64,000 bases of DNA from Effrenium voratum (lineage: Eukaryota > Sar > Dinophyceae > Suessiales > Symbiodiniaceae). A program made the position numbers and the translations under genes. Within the stretch, counting starts at the first letter, position 1. Every line of letters begins with the position of its first letter. Where the stretch lies: the NCBI GenBank assembly GCA_963377175.1, contig CAUJNA010003800.1:297131-361130 (forward strand). The letters are read 5' to 3'. Under the pieces are notes generated by a model that did no database searches, was not told where the DNA came from, and saw only the letters and a program-made list of their open reading frames with translations. Shown piece after piece: positions 32,237 to 43,863 of this stretch.

Positions 32237-33801
32237 GTATCAACTGCGTGGGTGACGCTGAAGCTTTCGACTGGTCTGTCTCAAAGTCTGTTCAGCCCAT
32301 CATTTGCTGCCGGCGGGCGGATTGCAGCAGGCGCTCTGGACCTCCAAAGTGGAGGTCTTCACAGGCAAATTGGTGATGGCCGGACTTCCCAACCTCAGTG
32401 CCCCACCTTCAGCTTTGGGAGGCTTCAGGCAACCTTTCCATCTACCTCCCCATCGAAGCGGAATGTGAAGGTAAAAACCAGCATGACACGTATACAAGAA
32501 AAAAAAGCACTCGCACCGACTGTCTGGCCAACTACACGTGACAGGTTGGGCGATTGAACGCATGCTGGCCTCTCCCAATGTGCTGCAACAGCGTGAGGGG
32601 ACATGATGGAGCCTTGGGATTCTGTCTGCTTGGGCCGGTTTCCCAGGCCATCTGAATGAGATGACACCTTGCCAGCATGGTGAGGAGCGCTAGCTAGAGC
32701 AGCAGCTTAGAAAAACGGTGATCAAATGGCTAGCTCCATCCAAAGACGCGGAAACACACATCATGGCGGGCCTTCAATGCTTCATGGCAACCGCTTGCGT
32801 AAGAAACAGGGAAAGATAAAGGCAGGCCTTCAGCTCGATGCTCCATAGTCTTGTCATATAGGTGTTTCTCAAAATTGGGGACCCCTGTAGATAGGTGGTT
32901 CCTTTTGGCTTCCCCTCAAAACCATCCAATAAGGGGCGCCCATTTTGAGAACTCCCCACGTCACTTTTTTTCCTGCGTTCATAGAAATGACATCCGGCTC
33001 CAATGCCAGCTGGCGTGTGCAACATCCGAGCGGCCTTATAAACAGCACTTCTCGCGCCATGTGGGACGGGCACAAAGTGCCAAATGGGATTGAAGCTTGG
33101 AGGGGCTGTCCATCTAGAGGCAGTTGCCAACTTGCTTCTCACCTACTGGCTTGAGGGCAAGAGATTGTGCAAGCTGGGGTACGCAACCAAATGCCGCAGG
33201 GGCAAATGTTCAAGGCTCTAAAGCAAAAGAACAAGTGTTGATCCGTTGCAGGCAGGAATTATGGAAAGAGAGCCAGGTTACAAACTACTGCAATGATTCC
33301 ACTTCCCGCAAACCAAACTCAAAATACATGCTGCCTCCGACTGCTTGGGCGCGCAGCTGCAGGAGTGGCTTGGGCAATTCAAGTGGCAAACAGCACAGGC
33401 CATCGCAATGTTGGAATGACAAAAACCACGGGTACTATCCACATGCGGGCGTGCGCTGCACATTTTGCCTGGCGCCCGACCTCAACCCTTTCCGGCAAGA
33501 ACTTTGGACCCCCAATGGTGCGAGTCACATTGATCTGACGCTCGCCTTCTCATTCGGGCGATCGCGGGGGAGGGGCGATTCTCTAAGTCTTCCAAGTCTT
33601 AGACTCTGACTTTAAAGCCCAAATCAACTCCCATCGCGTCACTTTTGCTCCATGGCATTCACCCTGAGCACCAGTTGCGCTCCTTAGAGGCGATAAAATT
33701 GCCTTGGCAAACCTGCCGGAGGCTAAGGAAACAAGGAAGCAGAGAAGCAGGGAGCTTTTCTTCTGGCAAGCTTCTGGCAGGCTTCTGCGCATAGCGCATC
33801 C
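32237..33801. other. No gene recognised
   Basis: Short frames on both strands are without domains. A minus-strand stretch at about 32,350-32,480 is weakly exon-like but cannot be bounded. Confidence 0.45.
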
Positions 33802-35296
33802 CTAAGCAGCCTGACCTGCGTAGCCTGTGAAGCCCGGGTAAGCTGGCTGCGGCTGCAGGTAGCCGCCTGGTTGTTGTGCTTGTTGGTGCTGGGAGTAGTC
33901 ATGGCCGTTGCCGCCTTGAGGGTTGTACGCGTTGTACATATCCGGCTGGTACGCATGCAGCGTTTCCCCTCCTTGGTTCCGCAGAATCACCCTCCCTGTA
34001 CCCCAAGACATGTCACCAATGCGATAGAAAGGCAGATTCAGCCTGCAGGTCCTTCTGTCCACAGCTGTTCAACTTTCTGAGGGCCCCGGTTGAAATTAGT
34101 CTGCAAAGGCAGCCCAGTGAGCAACCAACTCAAGCATCGGGCCTCGGGGCTCTGGAGGTTGTGTGACGGGCCCACCATGAGTCACCCGTCTTGACAAGTG
34201 CAACAAGCGCGACAAGTGCAACAAGTGCAACAAGTGCAACAAGTGCAACAAGTGCAACAAGTGCAACAAGTGCAACAAGTGCAACAGCCCAGCCTTTCCA
34301 TGCGAATTGGCAAACTCGCCACCCAACCAGTCCCGCGACCCGCACCCAGTTTCGCCCTTTCAGCCCAGCCACCCACCTCGCCCTGCGCGGGCTTTTGGCG
34401 CATGTACCAGGCGGCCAGGGCGATGCCACCCAAAAGGCCCAGCACTACGCAGCTCACAGTGATCACGGGGAAGCCCTCCTTCTTGGAGCTCGGCAGCTTG
34501 CCTCAGGGAAATACTTGCCAGGCCCCAACTAGTGGCTGTTGACCCACACTCCAGAACAAAACAGGACATGAACCTGGAGGGAACGAAGGGATCGCTGCAA
34601 TGAGGGCCTGATCCCTAGTGCCCCCTTCGCTCAAATCGGAAAACTGCTCGCCCGCCACCTGACTTCTACCTTCATCTTGCGGTAAAAAATCGCAACTGCC
34701 ACCTTTGGCAATGAAGATGGGCCGCTTCTTCATTCCCCACGCCCCATCCAGAAATGGGGCGGCCCTTCACAACTGGCCTTTCTTTTTGGCCGGATTGGGG
34801 GCACCAAATGAGGGTAACATCCAGCACTGCTGGTCTTGAAACTTGGGCAAAGCCACAAGTGTTGCCGACCTTAAGCAAAGGCCCCCGTGCCAAGCCGCTG
34901 CCCCAAGCAGCACAAGTTTGGTCCGTGAGGATCAGTGGCGCCGTCTTCTCTGAGATGTCTTTGGAGAAGACCTGGGCATGCACCAGAGCCTCCAAACAGC
35001 CCCACCACTCAAGCGCGTGCGCCTTGTCGTACATGAACTTCCTGAAGCGATTCGCGTATGTGTCCGGCGGCTGCGCAGAGGTCTCGCGCGCCCAGCCGGC
35101 AGTGACAACATACTCTGCCTTGGTCTTCGCATCGTAGGGCCTGGCCGAAAGCTTGCGGCACGTTGCCCGGTGCAGCTCTCCAGTCAACAAGAGCTAAGAA
35201 CATGATGCCAAACGCCAAAGAGCAGACCGCTGCGACGAATGCAAAGCACCAAGGCGCTTGCCCGTTTGAGGCTTGAGAGGTGTTATCACACTGCAT
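33802..35296 (-). CDS. Small membrane protein with Tyr/Gln/Pro-rich tail
   Basis: The first ATG (35294-35296) starts MQCDNTSQASNGQAPW and a strong membrane helix (CFAFVAAVCSLAFGIMFLAL). After a short intron near 35,130-35,180 the frame continues through about 34871-35130 (YVVTAGWARE, FRKFMYDKAHALEWW, TAPLILTDQTCAAWG), a folded-looking domain I cannot name. The exon at about 34377-34501 encodes a second helix (VSCVVLGLLGGIALAAWYM) and a GT donor. The final exon (33802 to about 33985) is a Tyr/Gln/Pro/Gly-rich tail ending GYAGQAA-stop. Intron phases are not all settled, and one small exon may be missing. Two membrane helices flanking a soluble domain is the inferred topology. Confidence 0.6.
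34193..34286. repeat. 9-bp tandem repeat (AAGTGCAAC)
   Basis: About ten units, the first two diverged, lie in an intron of the membrane-protein gene. Because the unit is a multiple of three, all minus frames stay open (Leu-His-Leu, Val-Ala-Leu or Cys-Thr-Cys), but no splice sites support coding. Confidence 0.9.
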
Positions 35297-37728
35297 CGGG
35301 AAGAAGCGTCCAAGGATGACAAGCGCCTCTAAGCTTCTCAGTGCTCTTTTCAAAGGCAAAGCCTCTAAGCCTCTAAGCTTCAAATCAGGATGTTCGCCGT
35401 CACGCGCCTTTGAGCTCTTCTAAGCCTTTTACGCCTCTTTGAATCTACTAGCGACCCCACAAGGATCCATAAAGCCTTGCTGCTTGCATCTCCTACTTTT
35501 CAAGGTTGGCCCACTCAAACAGGTCTGGCGAGCTTCAGCAGGTCAATCATGCCAAAGCATGTGAAGTAGACCTTCAAGCCCCTAGTCAGGCCCCCCATAC
35601 CTCAGCTGCAATTCGCTGGCGAGCCCGCACAGAAACCACGCATAGCTGTCGATAGTCAGCTTCATTCGCAGGAAACCCCAAAAGTCATGACATCATGCCT
35701 CCCAACATGCACATCATGTCAGAATAAGCGAGAATTGCAGCCAGCCAACGTCTCAGATCATCTCAACATAAGCTTTGACCAGCCGTAGAATTGCTCCCCA
35801 ACATCACCAACCAAACAAAGGAAACAGACCTCAGAGGTAGCCGCTGGCACGAAAGAAACACAGGAAGAGGATCGCTACTGGTGGCAATGGATGCACTGAT
35901 TACTGAATACAGTGTTTTAAAAGGACAGAACCAACCATATAACTATATTATTAACATTCCTCAGCAACAAATGCAAAAATCATGGAATGCCGAGGCGCAG
36001 GTGTGCCCCAATGCCCTTTGCTTCACTTTTCCACCGGCGCAGTAGAACTCCTGAAGCCAGTTTCTGTCAACTGGCGCCGGAACAAAACGCCCAAGGACCG
36101 CCGTTCTATGGGCATGCAAGTGCCTGCGCGGGTGGTACATGCCCAGGCGCTGCAGGTCTCGATTGCGGGCGCAAGGCGAGTAAGGACTGCCAGCCAAAAC
36201 CGGTAGCTTGGCAGCACGCGAGAAGGGAACGTGGGGACCAACTATAGCGTCTCCCGAAGCGAACATGTCACACTTTCTGGAGGAAAAAAAACTGAAGTTG
36301 AATGGGCACTGGAACATGCACACCCTTAGTCCTCTGTCCTTCCGCCCCTCTGTCGCCCAGGTGGGGCCAGCCGGTTTCATGTGGCTTGCCACGGTTCCGT
36401 GCAATCAGACTGCACATCGTTTTGCTATCAACCCCAGGTGACACCGCAAGCCGCGCTCCTTGATGCTCTTGAAAAAGTCCCCGAGGCTGTAGCCGGCTTC
36501 GCCACAGCCTGCCTCCGGGTGGCAGACTGGCGCGACGCACCTCGCTTGTGTGTCAGGGAGCGTTCATTAAAAGGGCTTCATTCGAAAGCGGCATCCCGAT
36601 GATGGCTAACACATGTACAATGTGCGGGTAAATTCTGACAGACACCCTACCCCAAAAAAGAGGGGGTGGATGCCCAAGGGTTCCTGCTTATCCAGAAGTA
36701 GCCCTCCAAAGGCGTGCCCAAGATCCACTCTTTGCGATCAAAAGGACGGTTTCAGGAATGCTCCGCACAAAAACAACTCCGCCAAGGCCAGCCCACGGCG
36801 CAACAAATCAAATCCTATGATCCATCGGGACACTCTGCAGCAATATTGTTCTATAGTATATGTCCACTTCATATACATTGTTACATTGTTCTTGACAGGG
36901 CCCAGGACCGAGAGGAACAAAGAGCATCAAAATCCATATTGACGGGCAACATGCACATCAGCGCTGCGGCTCCAGTGGTGCGACCATCCAGAGTAGCCAA
37001 AGGATATACAACCGATACATACAAAATGGGCCAAGAAATGCGCTAGCAAGAAGTGGGGACCCAAGAGGGCTGAAAACTATTGGGCAACGAACGAAAGGCT
37101 CTTGGGCGTTTGTTTTAGTCGTGTCCCCGACTGCTAACGTCGGATTCATCTGGAGCAAAGTGCTTATCAGTGGTGACCCTTTCAGTAACACCAGTATCTA
37201 TGTTGTATACCTCTGAACAGTGGAATCCTCCAAAAACATTCGGAGTCAACATCAATGACGCTCTTCGAATGTTTCCTTAGCATAGCAAAGGCTCCTAGCA
37301 AAACGTGCCTTGCTGCTGCTCAAAAGGCTAAGCACAGCAGCTGAGTTTGCCTGCTACCGATCTCACTTTATTTCGGCCAGTTGCGAATCCTTCTTGCAGG
37401 ACTCAAGCTCGTAAACCAGCAGGCCAACTATGAGAGAGTAATCCAGCAGGCCCGCGTTTGCCAGCATGAGCGCATCCTGAGTCAGCTTCCCCCTTCAATA
37501 AATTTGCACCGCTCACTCATAGTCTCGTGCAGCAAAAATGAACTGCCAGGGCGAGGAAAGTTACGATTCTTTCCAAAGTTGCTGAGGTATTTGCCCTGTG
37601 ACAGTACACCGGATTGGGCCACACAGCTGTGTTTTGTGCGAACGGTGCTTCAAAGCAAACCAGAAGATCCGGCTTGCAAACTTCCCCGACGAATCCATTT
37701 GCCCGTCTTGAAGGCCTCTGGCGCTCAC
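35297..37728. other. Mostly non-coding; one possible exon
   Basis: The minus-strand stretch at about 36430-36530 encodes EAGYSLGDFFKSIKERGL. It could be a distal exon of the PIP-kinase gene or of another gene. No other exon could be bounded. The catalytic-loop exon (MDYSLL-type) expected for the kinase was not found here. Confidence 0.4.
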
Positions 37729-38507
37729 CGAGGTGCAGAGTCAACGGCATGCAGCACCTCGTCCCGCTGGCTGGGCGACAAGGCGATGGCCTTCTCCTGG
37801 CCTGTCCAGTCCTTGTCCTCACAGGGCTCTCAGTGGGAGCGCTCAGCGCCTGGAAGACGAAAAAGTAGCGCCGAAGCGATCAAAAAAAAAAAAAAAACGT
37901 CCAAGGCAGCCTGTCCTTTTGCGAACTGCTGGTGTCCCCGCTGATTCGCCCCGCAGTGGAGCCTTTCAAGTCCCAAGTGATGGGGAACTTCACCTCAGTC
38001 ACAATGGGCACTATGGCCTTGTCAGCTTCTAGATCATTAGCCAGCTGACAAGGTCGGTCATGTCGCAGGGCGCTGTATGAGTTCGCGGCTGATCCCCCCC
38101 CAAAAAAAAAAGACTCTTGTGAGTGCATTGTGCTTAGCGAAGGTCGCAAATGAAGCCAACGAAAATTGTTCTGAAAACCGGTATACTGAATAGTCTGAAT
38201 AGTCCATATATGTCATGCAGGACCAGCATCATGTCGATTGCCTGCATTCATCTGCGTCTCTCTCTCTCTCTCGTCTTCACTTTCGCTTTCTCTGTCTCTC
38301 TCTCTATCTCTCTGCCTCCCTCTCCGTCTCTTTCTCTTTCTCTTTATGCTTCTCTTTCTCCTTCTCTTTCTCTTTCTCTTTCTGTTTCTCTTTCTCTGTC
38401 TCTTTCTCTCTCTCTCTCTCTCCCTCTCTCTCTCTCTCCCCCTGCTCTCTCTGTCTCTGTCTCTGTCACTCTCTCTATCTCTCTCTGTCTCTCTCTATCT
38501 CTCTCTG

Positions 38508-38549
<42 letters not shown>

Positions 38550-40746
38550 TCCGCTCTCTTTGTCTGTCCCTGTCTCTGTCGTCTCTCTGTCTGTCTCTTT
38601 GTCTGTCTCGGTCTCTCTGTCTCTCCATCTACCTCTGTCTCTTCTGTCTCTGTCTCTTCCTCGGTCTCGTTGTCTGTCTCTGACTATGTCTGCCTCTTTG
38701 GCTGTCTCTGACTTTGTCTCTGTCTCAGTCTATTTGTCTATTTGTGTCTCTCTCTCTCTCTCCCTCTCTCTGTGTCTCTGTCTTTTTGCCTCTGTTTGTC
38801 TCTCTCCCTCTCTCGCGCTCTGTCTCCGTCTCTGCTTCTGTCTCTGTCTGTCTCTTTGCCTATCTCGCTGTCTGTCTCTGTCTGTCTCTGCTGTCTCTGT
38901 CTCTGTCTCTGTCTCTGTCTCTGTCTCTGTCTCTGTCTCTGTCTCTGTCTCTGTCTCTGTCTCTGTCTCTGTCTCTGTCTCTGTCTCTCTCCCTCTCTCT
39001 CTCTCTCTGTCTCTGTCCTCGTCTCTGTCTCCGCCTGTTTCTCTGCCTGCCCATTTGTCGGTTGGTCCATGTGCATGCCGATGTGCATGCGTATGTGCAT
39101 GTTCATCTACATGCGAATGTCTCTTCTCACCTCGTGGATGCTCAGCCCATTTGACAGGGAGGGGAGGGGGTGCGGGCGGAAGAAGTCACTTCTTCGCCTG
39201 AAGGACCTTGAAACACTGGAAACCACTGGGAACCGTCGCTCTGCCCATGTGAAGGTCCAAAAGGGGGCTTTTGAAATAGGATTCCTCGGAGCCCTCTGAG
39301 GCTACCTGGTTCTAGCCAAGTTTGTGTACCTGTCCAGCAAAGCTGCTCAGAAGTCAAGCCTGTTTCTGACTGCAACAGCAACGGTAGATGTACGTAGATG
39401 TGTTAGAATCAGAAGCAGCTTTCTGAGAAAGCAAAGAGCTAGAGCGCTGCGTGGCGACATGTCAAAAAGAGAGACAGACCCAGGAATCGCTAGAACATAA
39501 AACGATACTGACTGCAATACACCTGTACAAGCTTAATCTCTGAGCATCGCGCCGGCAGCCAATTGTTCGCAATGATCCAGAACTTGCCAGCATCGTCCTG
39601 CATCTCTCAAATCCCGGTTTTACCCAGGTCCACTTGCCAACATTTTGAGAGAACAAGCACGTGCACAGAGTCCTCCATCAAGGCGTAATATCGCATCATC
39701 ATGGTCGTGCTTGCATGATTTTTGACGTGGTTGGCGTACCTAGTTTGTCTCCCAAATCCCTGGCCACTTCAAAGGCAAGTACTGCATGGCCACAACTGCG
39801 GATCAAAACCAAGGATGATGCACAAACCTGCGCAATGTTTTTTGCAACAACGCATGGATGCTTCTTACATTGAGACAAAAATGCTCGCATTCTGATGTTG
39901 AAACCTGGCGCAGAAGTCTGATTCCATGCAATGGCACTGGCCACTTCACAAACTTGGCGTGGCTTTACATGAACCTCACTCATTGCAGGGCCAAGGCGCT
40001 GATGGACAATCGGGGCAAAAGCGCCAATGTCGCGTGCTGACATGGTCTTAATGATATATCGCTTGTCGCTGCTGAAAATCATCATCGCTCCGCTCCTGCC
40101 GGTGCCTTTCCTGAGGGAAGAAGCAAGCCCCGCAAGTTCTGTCCGTTTTGTCCCACTCTTTGATTGGCAACCAAGAGGCTCAGCCTCAGAAAGATCTATG
40201 TGGCTCTCGTCCAGGATCTCCTCTGGGTTCGGAACCTCATCTTGCAGAGGCGCAGATGCCAGCTGTCTGTAGCAAATCGGGACGGGGGTTGTTCATGTGG
40301 GATCTGGAAAACCTCGACTGTGTCAAATACAAACAGCACCAAAGACACACCACCTGCCCAGCCCTACCAACAGCCACATTCCCCCTGGCCAGGGAATAGA
40401 ATAGCCAAACGCAAGGGTGCAGGCGCCTGAAATACCTCTCGGATCGATTTCAGCACGTTGTCGCAGTGCAGTTTGTAGCCCTACGGAGCGCGAAGAAAAT
40501 TTGTCAAAAGGGCAATGAAAAGGGGACGCATAGGATAGCAGAACTGAACTTGCATTTGCCTTGCCACTTTCCACCCAATTTGGCTGAAAGATCAACAAGG
40601 ACAAAACCCAGCTCCTGCGTGCCGAAGTTGGTGACATGGCCGCATATTGGGGTCAAAGCTGCCAGCGCTGCCGACATGTTCACAGCCTCCTGCTCCCAAG
40701 ACTCTTGGTCCAGCACTGAGCTAGCGAACGGGCTGAGCTGATTCAC
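37729..40746 (-). CDS. Phosphatidylinositol-phosphate kinase, partial exon set
   Basis: Predicted exons are 40615-40746, 40436-40480, 39975-40235, 37937-37993 and 37729-37817. The first encodes a non-family segment ending AALTPICGHVTNFGTQ. The second gives YKLHCDNVLKSIRE, matching the Phe-x-x-(I/L)-R-E start of the PIPK domain. The third contains SDKRYIIKTM, where Lys of IIKT binds ATP. The fourth gives ITWDLKGSTAGR, the PIPK hallmark DLKGS. The fifth gives DKDWTGQEKAIAL, matching the K-D-x-D region. Donors are GA, GT, GT, GA and GT in that order, and phases match except across the long 38-40 kb gap, where exons must be missing. These enzymes phosphorylate PIP to PIP2 at membranes. Confidence 0.78.
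38253..39045. repeat. Pyrimidine (TC / CTCTGT) compound array
   Basis: About 790 bp in which the plus strand is nearly all C and T with regular G. (TC)n gives way to (TCTCTG)n at about 38,880-38,985. It lies in the PIP-kinase intron between 39974 and 37994. The Ser/Leu frames on the plus strand and Arg/Gln/Asp frames on the minus strand are repeat translations. Confidence 0.95.
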
Positions 40747-42291
40747 CTCAGCTGATGAGGCAAACAGTGACCGCGGACTGCAGTCGGCAACCCACCCAAC
40801 ATTCTCAGCAACCGCTCGATCATTGCAGCCTTCTTTGAGCTTTCGCATGCAGAACGTCCCCACAGAGTCTTGCAGCTGCCAACCGCCCGCGGAGGCAGCT
40901 ACAGATGTGGCAACCGGCTGAGGACACAGCGTCGTCATCGTCGTTCCTGATGGCGGCCGCTGGCAGCCAAACCAGCAGAGTGGCGTAGAAGACAGGGCAC
41001 CTAGCAAACTGCTACCCGTGCGCCAACACATGAGCGTACGCACCCCATTGAGCAAAGCAGTGTTCCGCCTTGGTGCCTCCAGCCCCCTCCAGAACGTATG
41101 CTGTTGCACTCTTGACGCAAGCCTCCACAAGGCCCTTGCAAATGAAGACGACGGGTGGCCTCCAAGCTGACAACGAAAATGCGTACCACGACAAGCAGTG
41201 ATTCGGCAAAGCATGACTGGGGTGCGCGGCCTGATGTAAAACATGGCACTCGTTGTGCCGAAGGCATTTCAGCAAGATTGGCAGTGCCGTGCCAGCATCA
41301 GAGCCAAGCTGATGCTGCACTTGAACGCAAGATGGCCAAAGTCAACCAGTCAGCCTGTCCTGTAGAAAGGTTGGGGGCACCAAACCTGCGTGCAATGCAC
41401 TTATCAACCAGTCGCTGTGGAGAAGCTGTCTGCAAATTGCGGAAGGGGCCTTTGACAAGCTGCCACTGCCTACAGGCTACGCAGCAGCTTGGAGGCATCT
41501 TTCTCGCACTCACTGAGAGTCAGTCCAAATTGGAAATCCCAGGAGTAGGGTGAGACTGCATCGCAATTTCGAATTTCTGAGCACCTTGTTACTTTGAAAA
41601 CAAGAGCACTCTGCAAACTCCATCTGCCAGAAGGAAAAAGCTACTGCTACCCGGGATACATCCAAAAGCCCAAATGGAGCTTGCTGGTGTCACGCAGCTA
41701 CTTGAAGCTGCTACCATTTCACCTTGTGCACGGCAAAAGCATGAAAACCGCCTGCCCTTTTTTCAGACAGACTCAAATGCGCACCGCTGGTACCACTTCT
41801 AGGGTACCAGGGTGCTCAGTCAAATACACAATCGCTAAGTGGTGTCTCAAGGCTTTGCTTCATTACGTTTTGTCCAACGCGTGAACTGTCAACAAGTGAA
41901 GCTTGTGGGTTGCCTGGACATTCTTTCAGGGCATATTCCGACAGTCTGGAAAAACCCTAGCAACTGACACGCCACCATAGCTGCTCGAAGCATTCGCTCC
42001 TGTAGAATGCCGGCGTCCAAGGGTCCTCGTCAGCCACTTGGCCAGCATGCTTAGCAGCAGAACACCATACCTGTGTTGCAAATGCGCATGGCTTGGCTGC
42101 TTCGTGTGAACACCTACTTATCGACTGGTTCTGACTCAGCGATTCGGCACCGATCTCCTCCGCTATACGAAGGGCTGCGCAAGGGCCAGCTTGGCATCAA
42201 AACAAAACATCCTTGGAGCACAAGAAGCAAGCTGCATGTCAGGGCCAGTGCCGAGCAAACAACTCGGGCATCCAAGACGCGGACGGGATGT
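40747..42291. other. Intergenic region between the TBC gene and the PIP kinase
   Basis: This holds the TBC gene's 3' untranslated part and any 5' exons of the kinase. The minus-strand frame up to 41244 stays open but shows no domain. No polyadenylation signal or promoter element could be identified with confidence. Confidence 0.5.
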
Positions 42292-43552
42292 CTACTGCAC
42301 GGTCGTTGTCGGGAGGGTCGAACCCGCCATGGTGGAGCCCGGTGGGAAGGTGCCGGTCTCATCATCCTTGCTGCGGATGGCCTCCTGCACGTCCGCCAAA
42401 GTGATCAGCTGAGGCTGGGTGGCCAAAGCACCTCCGCCCTCCTCGCCCTTCGCCTTTTGCCAGGTCTTCTTGAGGTCTTCGTTCAGCTTGCCAACGATCT
42501 CGCCCTCTCCCATGCCCTGCTCCTTCAGGAGCTTGGCACGGGCAAGGAGCTCCTTGTGCTCGCTGCGCACCACGTCCTTGATCTTGGGGTTGCTGGGTGC
42601 CAGGAGCACTCCATCCTCATCCTTCTCCTCTTGATAGCTAGGCCCAGGTGCAAAGCCATCATCAGATGGGGCTGGAATTGCCACGTGCGTGGAGTACACC
42701 TGGGCAATGGGGAAAAAAACCGCATAGCTTCGGGGGATGTGTGGCATGGTCCCCAAGACGACCTTCACAAGTTCCGCCAAGGGCACTCGCAAACGCAAAG
42801 GTTATCAAGAACAAGGACGCAAGCCACACTCCTCTCTTTCTAGGCCAAGGCTCGTAGGACACCTTATGCTTCCGCTTGGAAGTGCCCACCTGCTCCGAGC
42901 GGTCAACAATGGCTGGCCGCCACTCTGGAGAGCTCCAGTCGGAGGGATGTTGGAACTTGGCATAGCCAAAGCACCTGACACAGGGAGCCCACAAACACAG
43001 AACGGTGCAAACCTTCAGGCACTCCGCAGAACTAAGCCAAAACATCTCTGAGGGCAGCAAAATCCGCTCCCTGACAAAAGCAAGGCACTTCGCAGGCGTA
43101 TTCAACTCTGCCACGCTCTCCGAGAACTTCTTCTGCTCTCTTTCGAACTGGCGAAGGCGATTGTTCTTCAGCTTGTACTGCTCCGTGCCATCCACGACCC
43201 GAAGTCGCTGAGCGACGGAGCGGCCGAAGCTGTAGATGTTCGCGTAGTGCATGAACGTGCAGATGCTGTCCAGCGGCTGCCAGGAAGAGGGGTCCTGGCA
43301 CCAGCCAAGTTGCACCTTGACACGGCCATCAGTGAAATCTTAACTGCAGAAAGGCCCCAGAAAAAGCTGAGGTGTGCGCAGCACACAAGCTGGCTAGCCC
43401 GCCCATGCGCTCCCATTGCACGCCAAAAGCAAACAGCTATCGCTTGTCGCCCAAGCAAGTGCCTCACACGGACGCAACATATGGATGGCCATATGCAATT
43501 GTATACATGTGTGCGTATGTATATACACATGCATATGTGTAAACATGCATAT

Positions 43553-43583
<31 letters not shown>

Positions 43584-43820
43584 CGCGTGTGTATGTGTGT
43601 ACAAGTGAAGATACACGTCCACCCATGGTTTTGCGTGTTTAAGCAAATACACCTACATACGTAGACACAAAAATGTTGTCAGCATGCATCTATCTATGTA
43701 TGCGCGCACGTAGATATACATGTGTGCATTCATGTATGTATGTATGTATGTATGCATGTATGTATGTATTTATGTATGTGTGTATGTATGTATGTATGTA
43801 TGTATGTATGTATGTATGTA

Positions 43821-43863
<43 letters not shown>

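Noticed and set aside
34193..34286. CRISPR-like short repeats
   Set aside because: Units are 9 bp and contiguous with no spacers. It is a simple tandem array in a eukaryotic intron.
39699..39974. Frame continuing below 39975 as PIP-kinase coding sequence
   Set aside because: After the GT donor at 39973-39974 the translation loses all family resemblance, so it is treated as intron.
41787..41810. Perfect 8-bp inverted repeat CTGGTACC / GGTACCAG
   Set aside because: Too short to call a terminator or transposon end, and not placed at a gene end.
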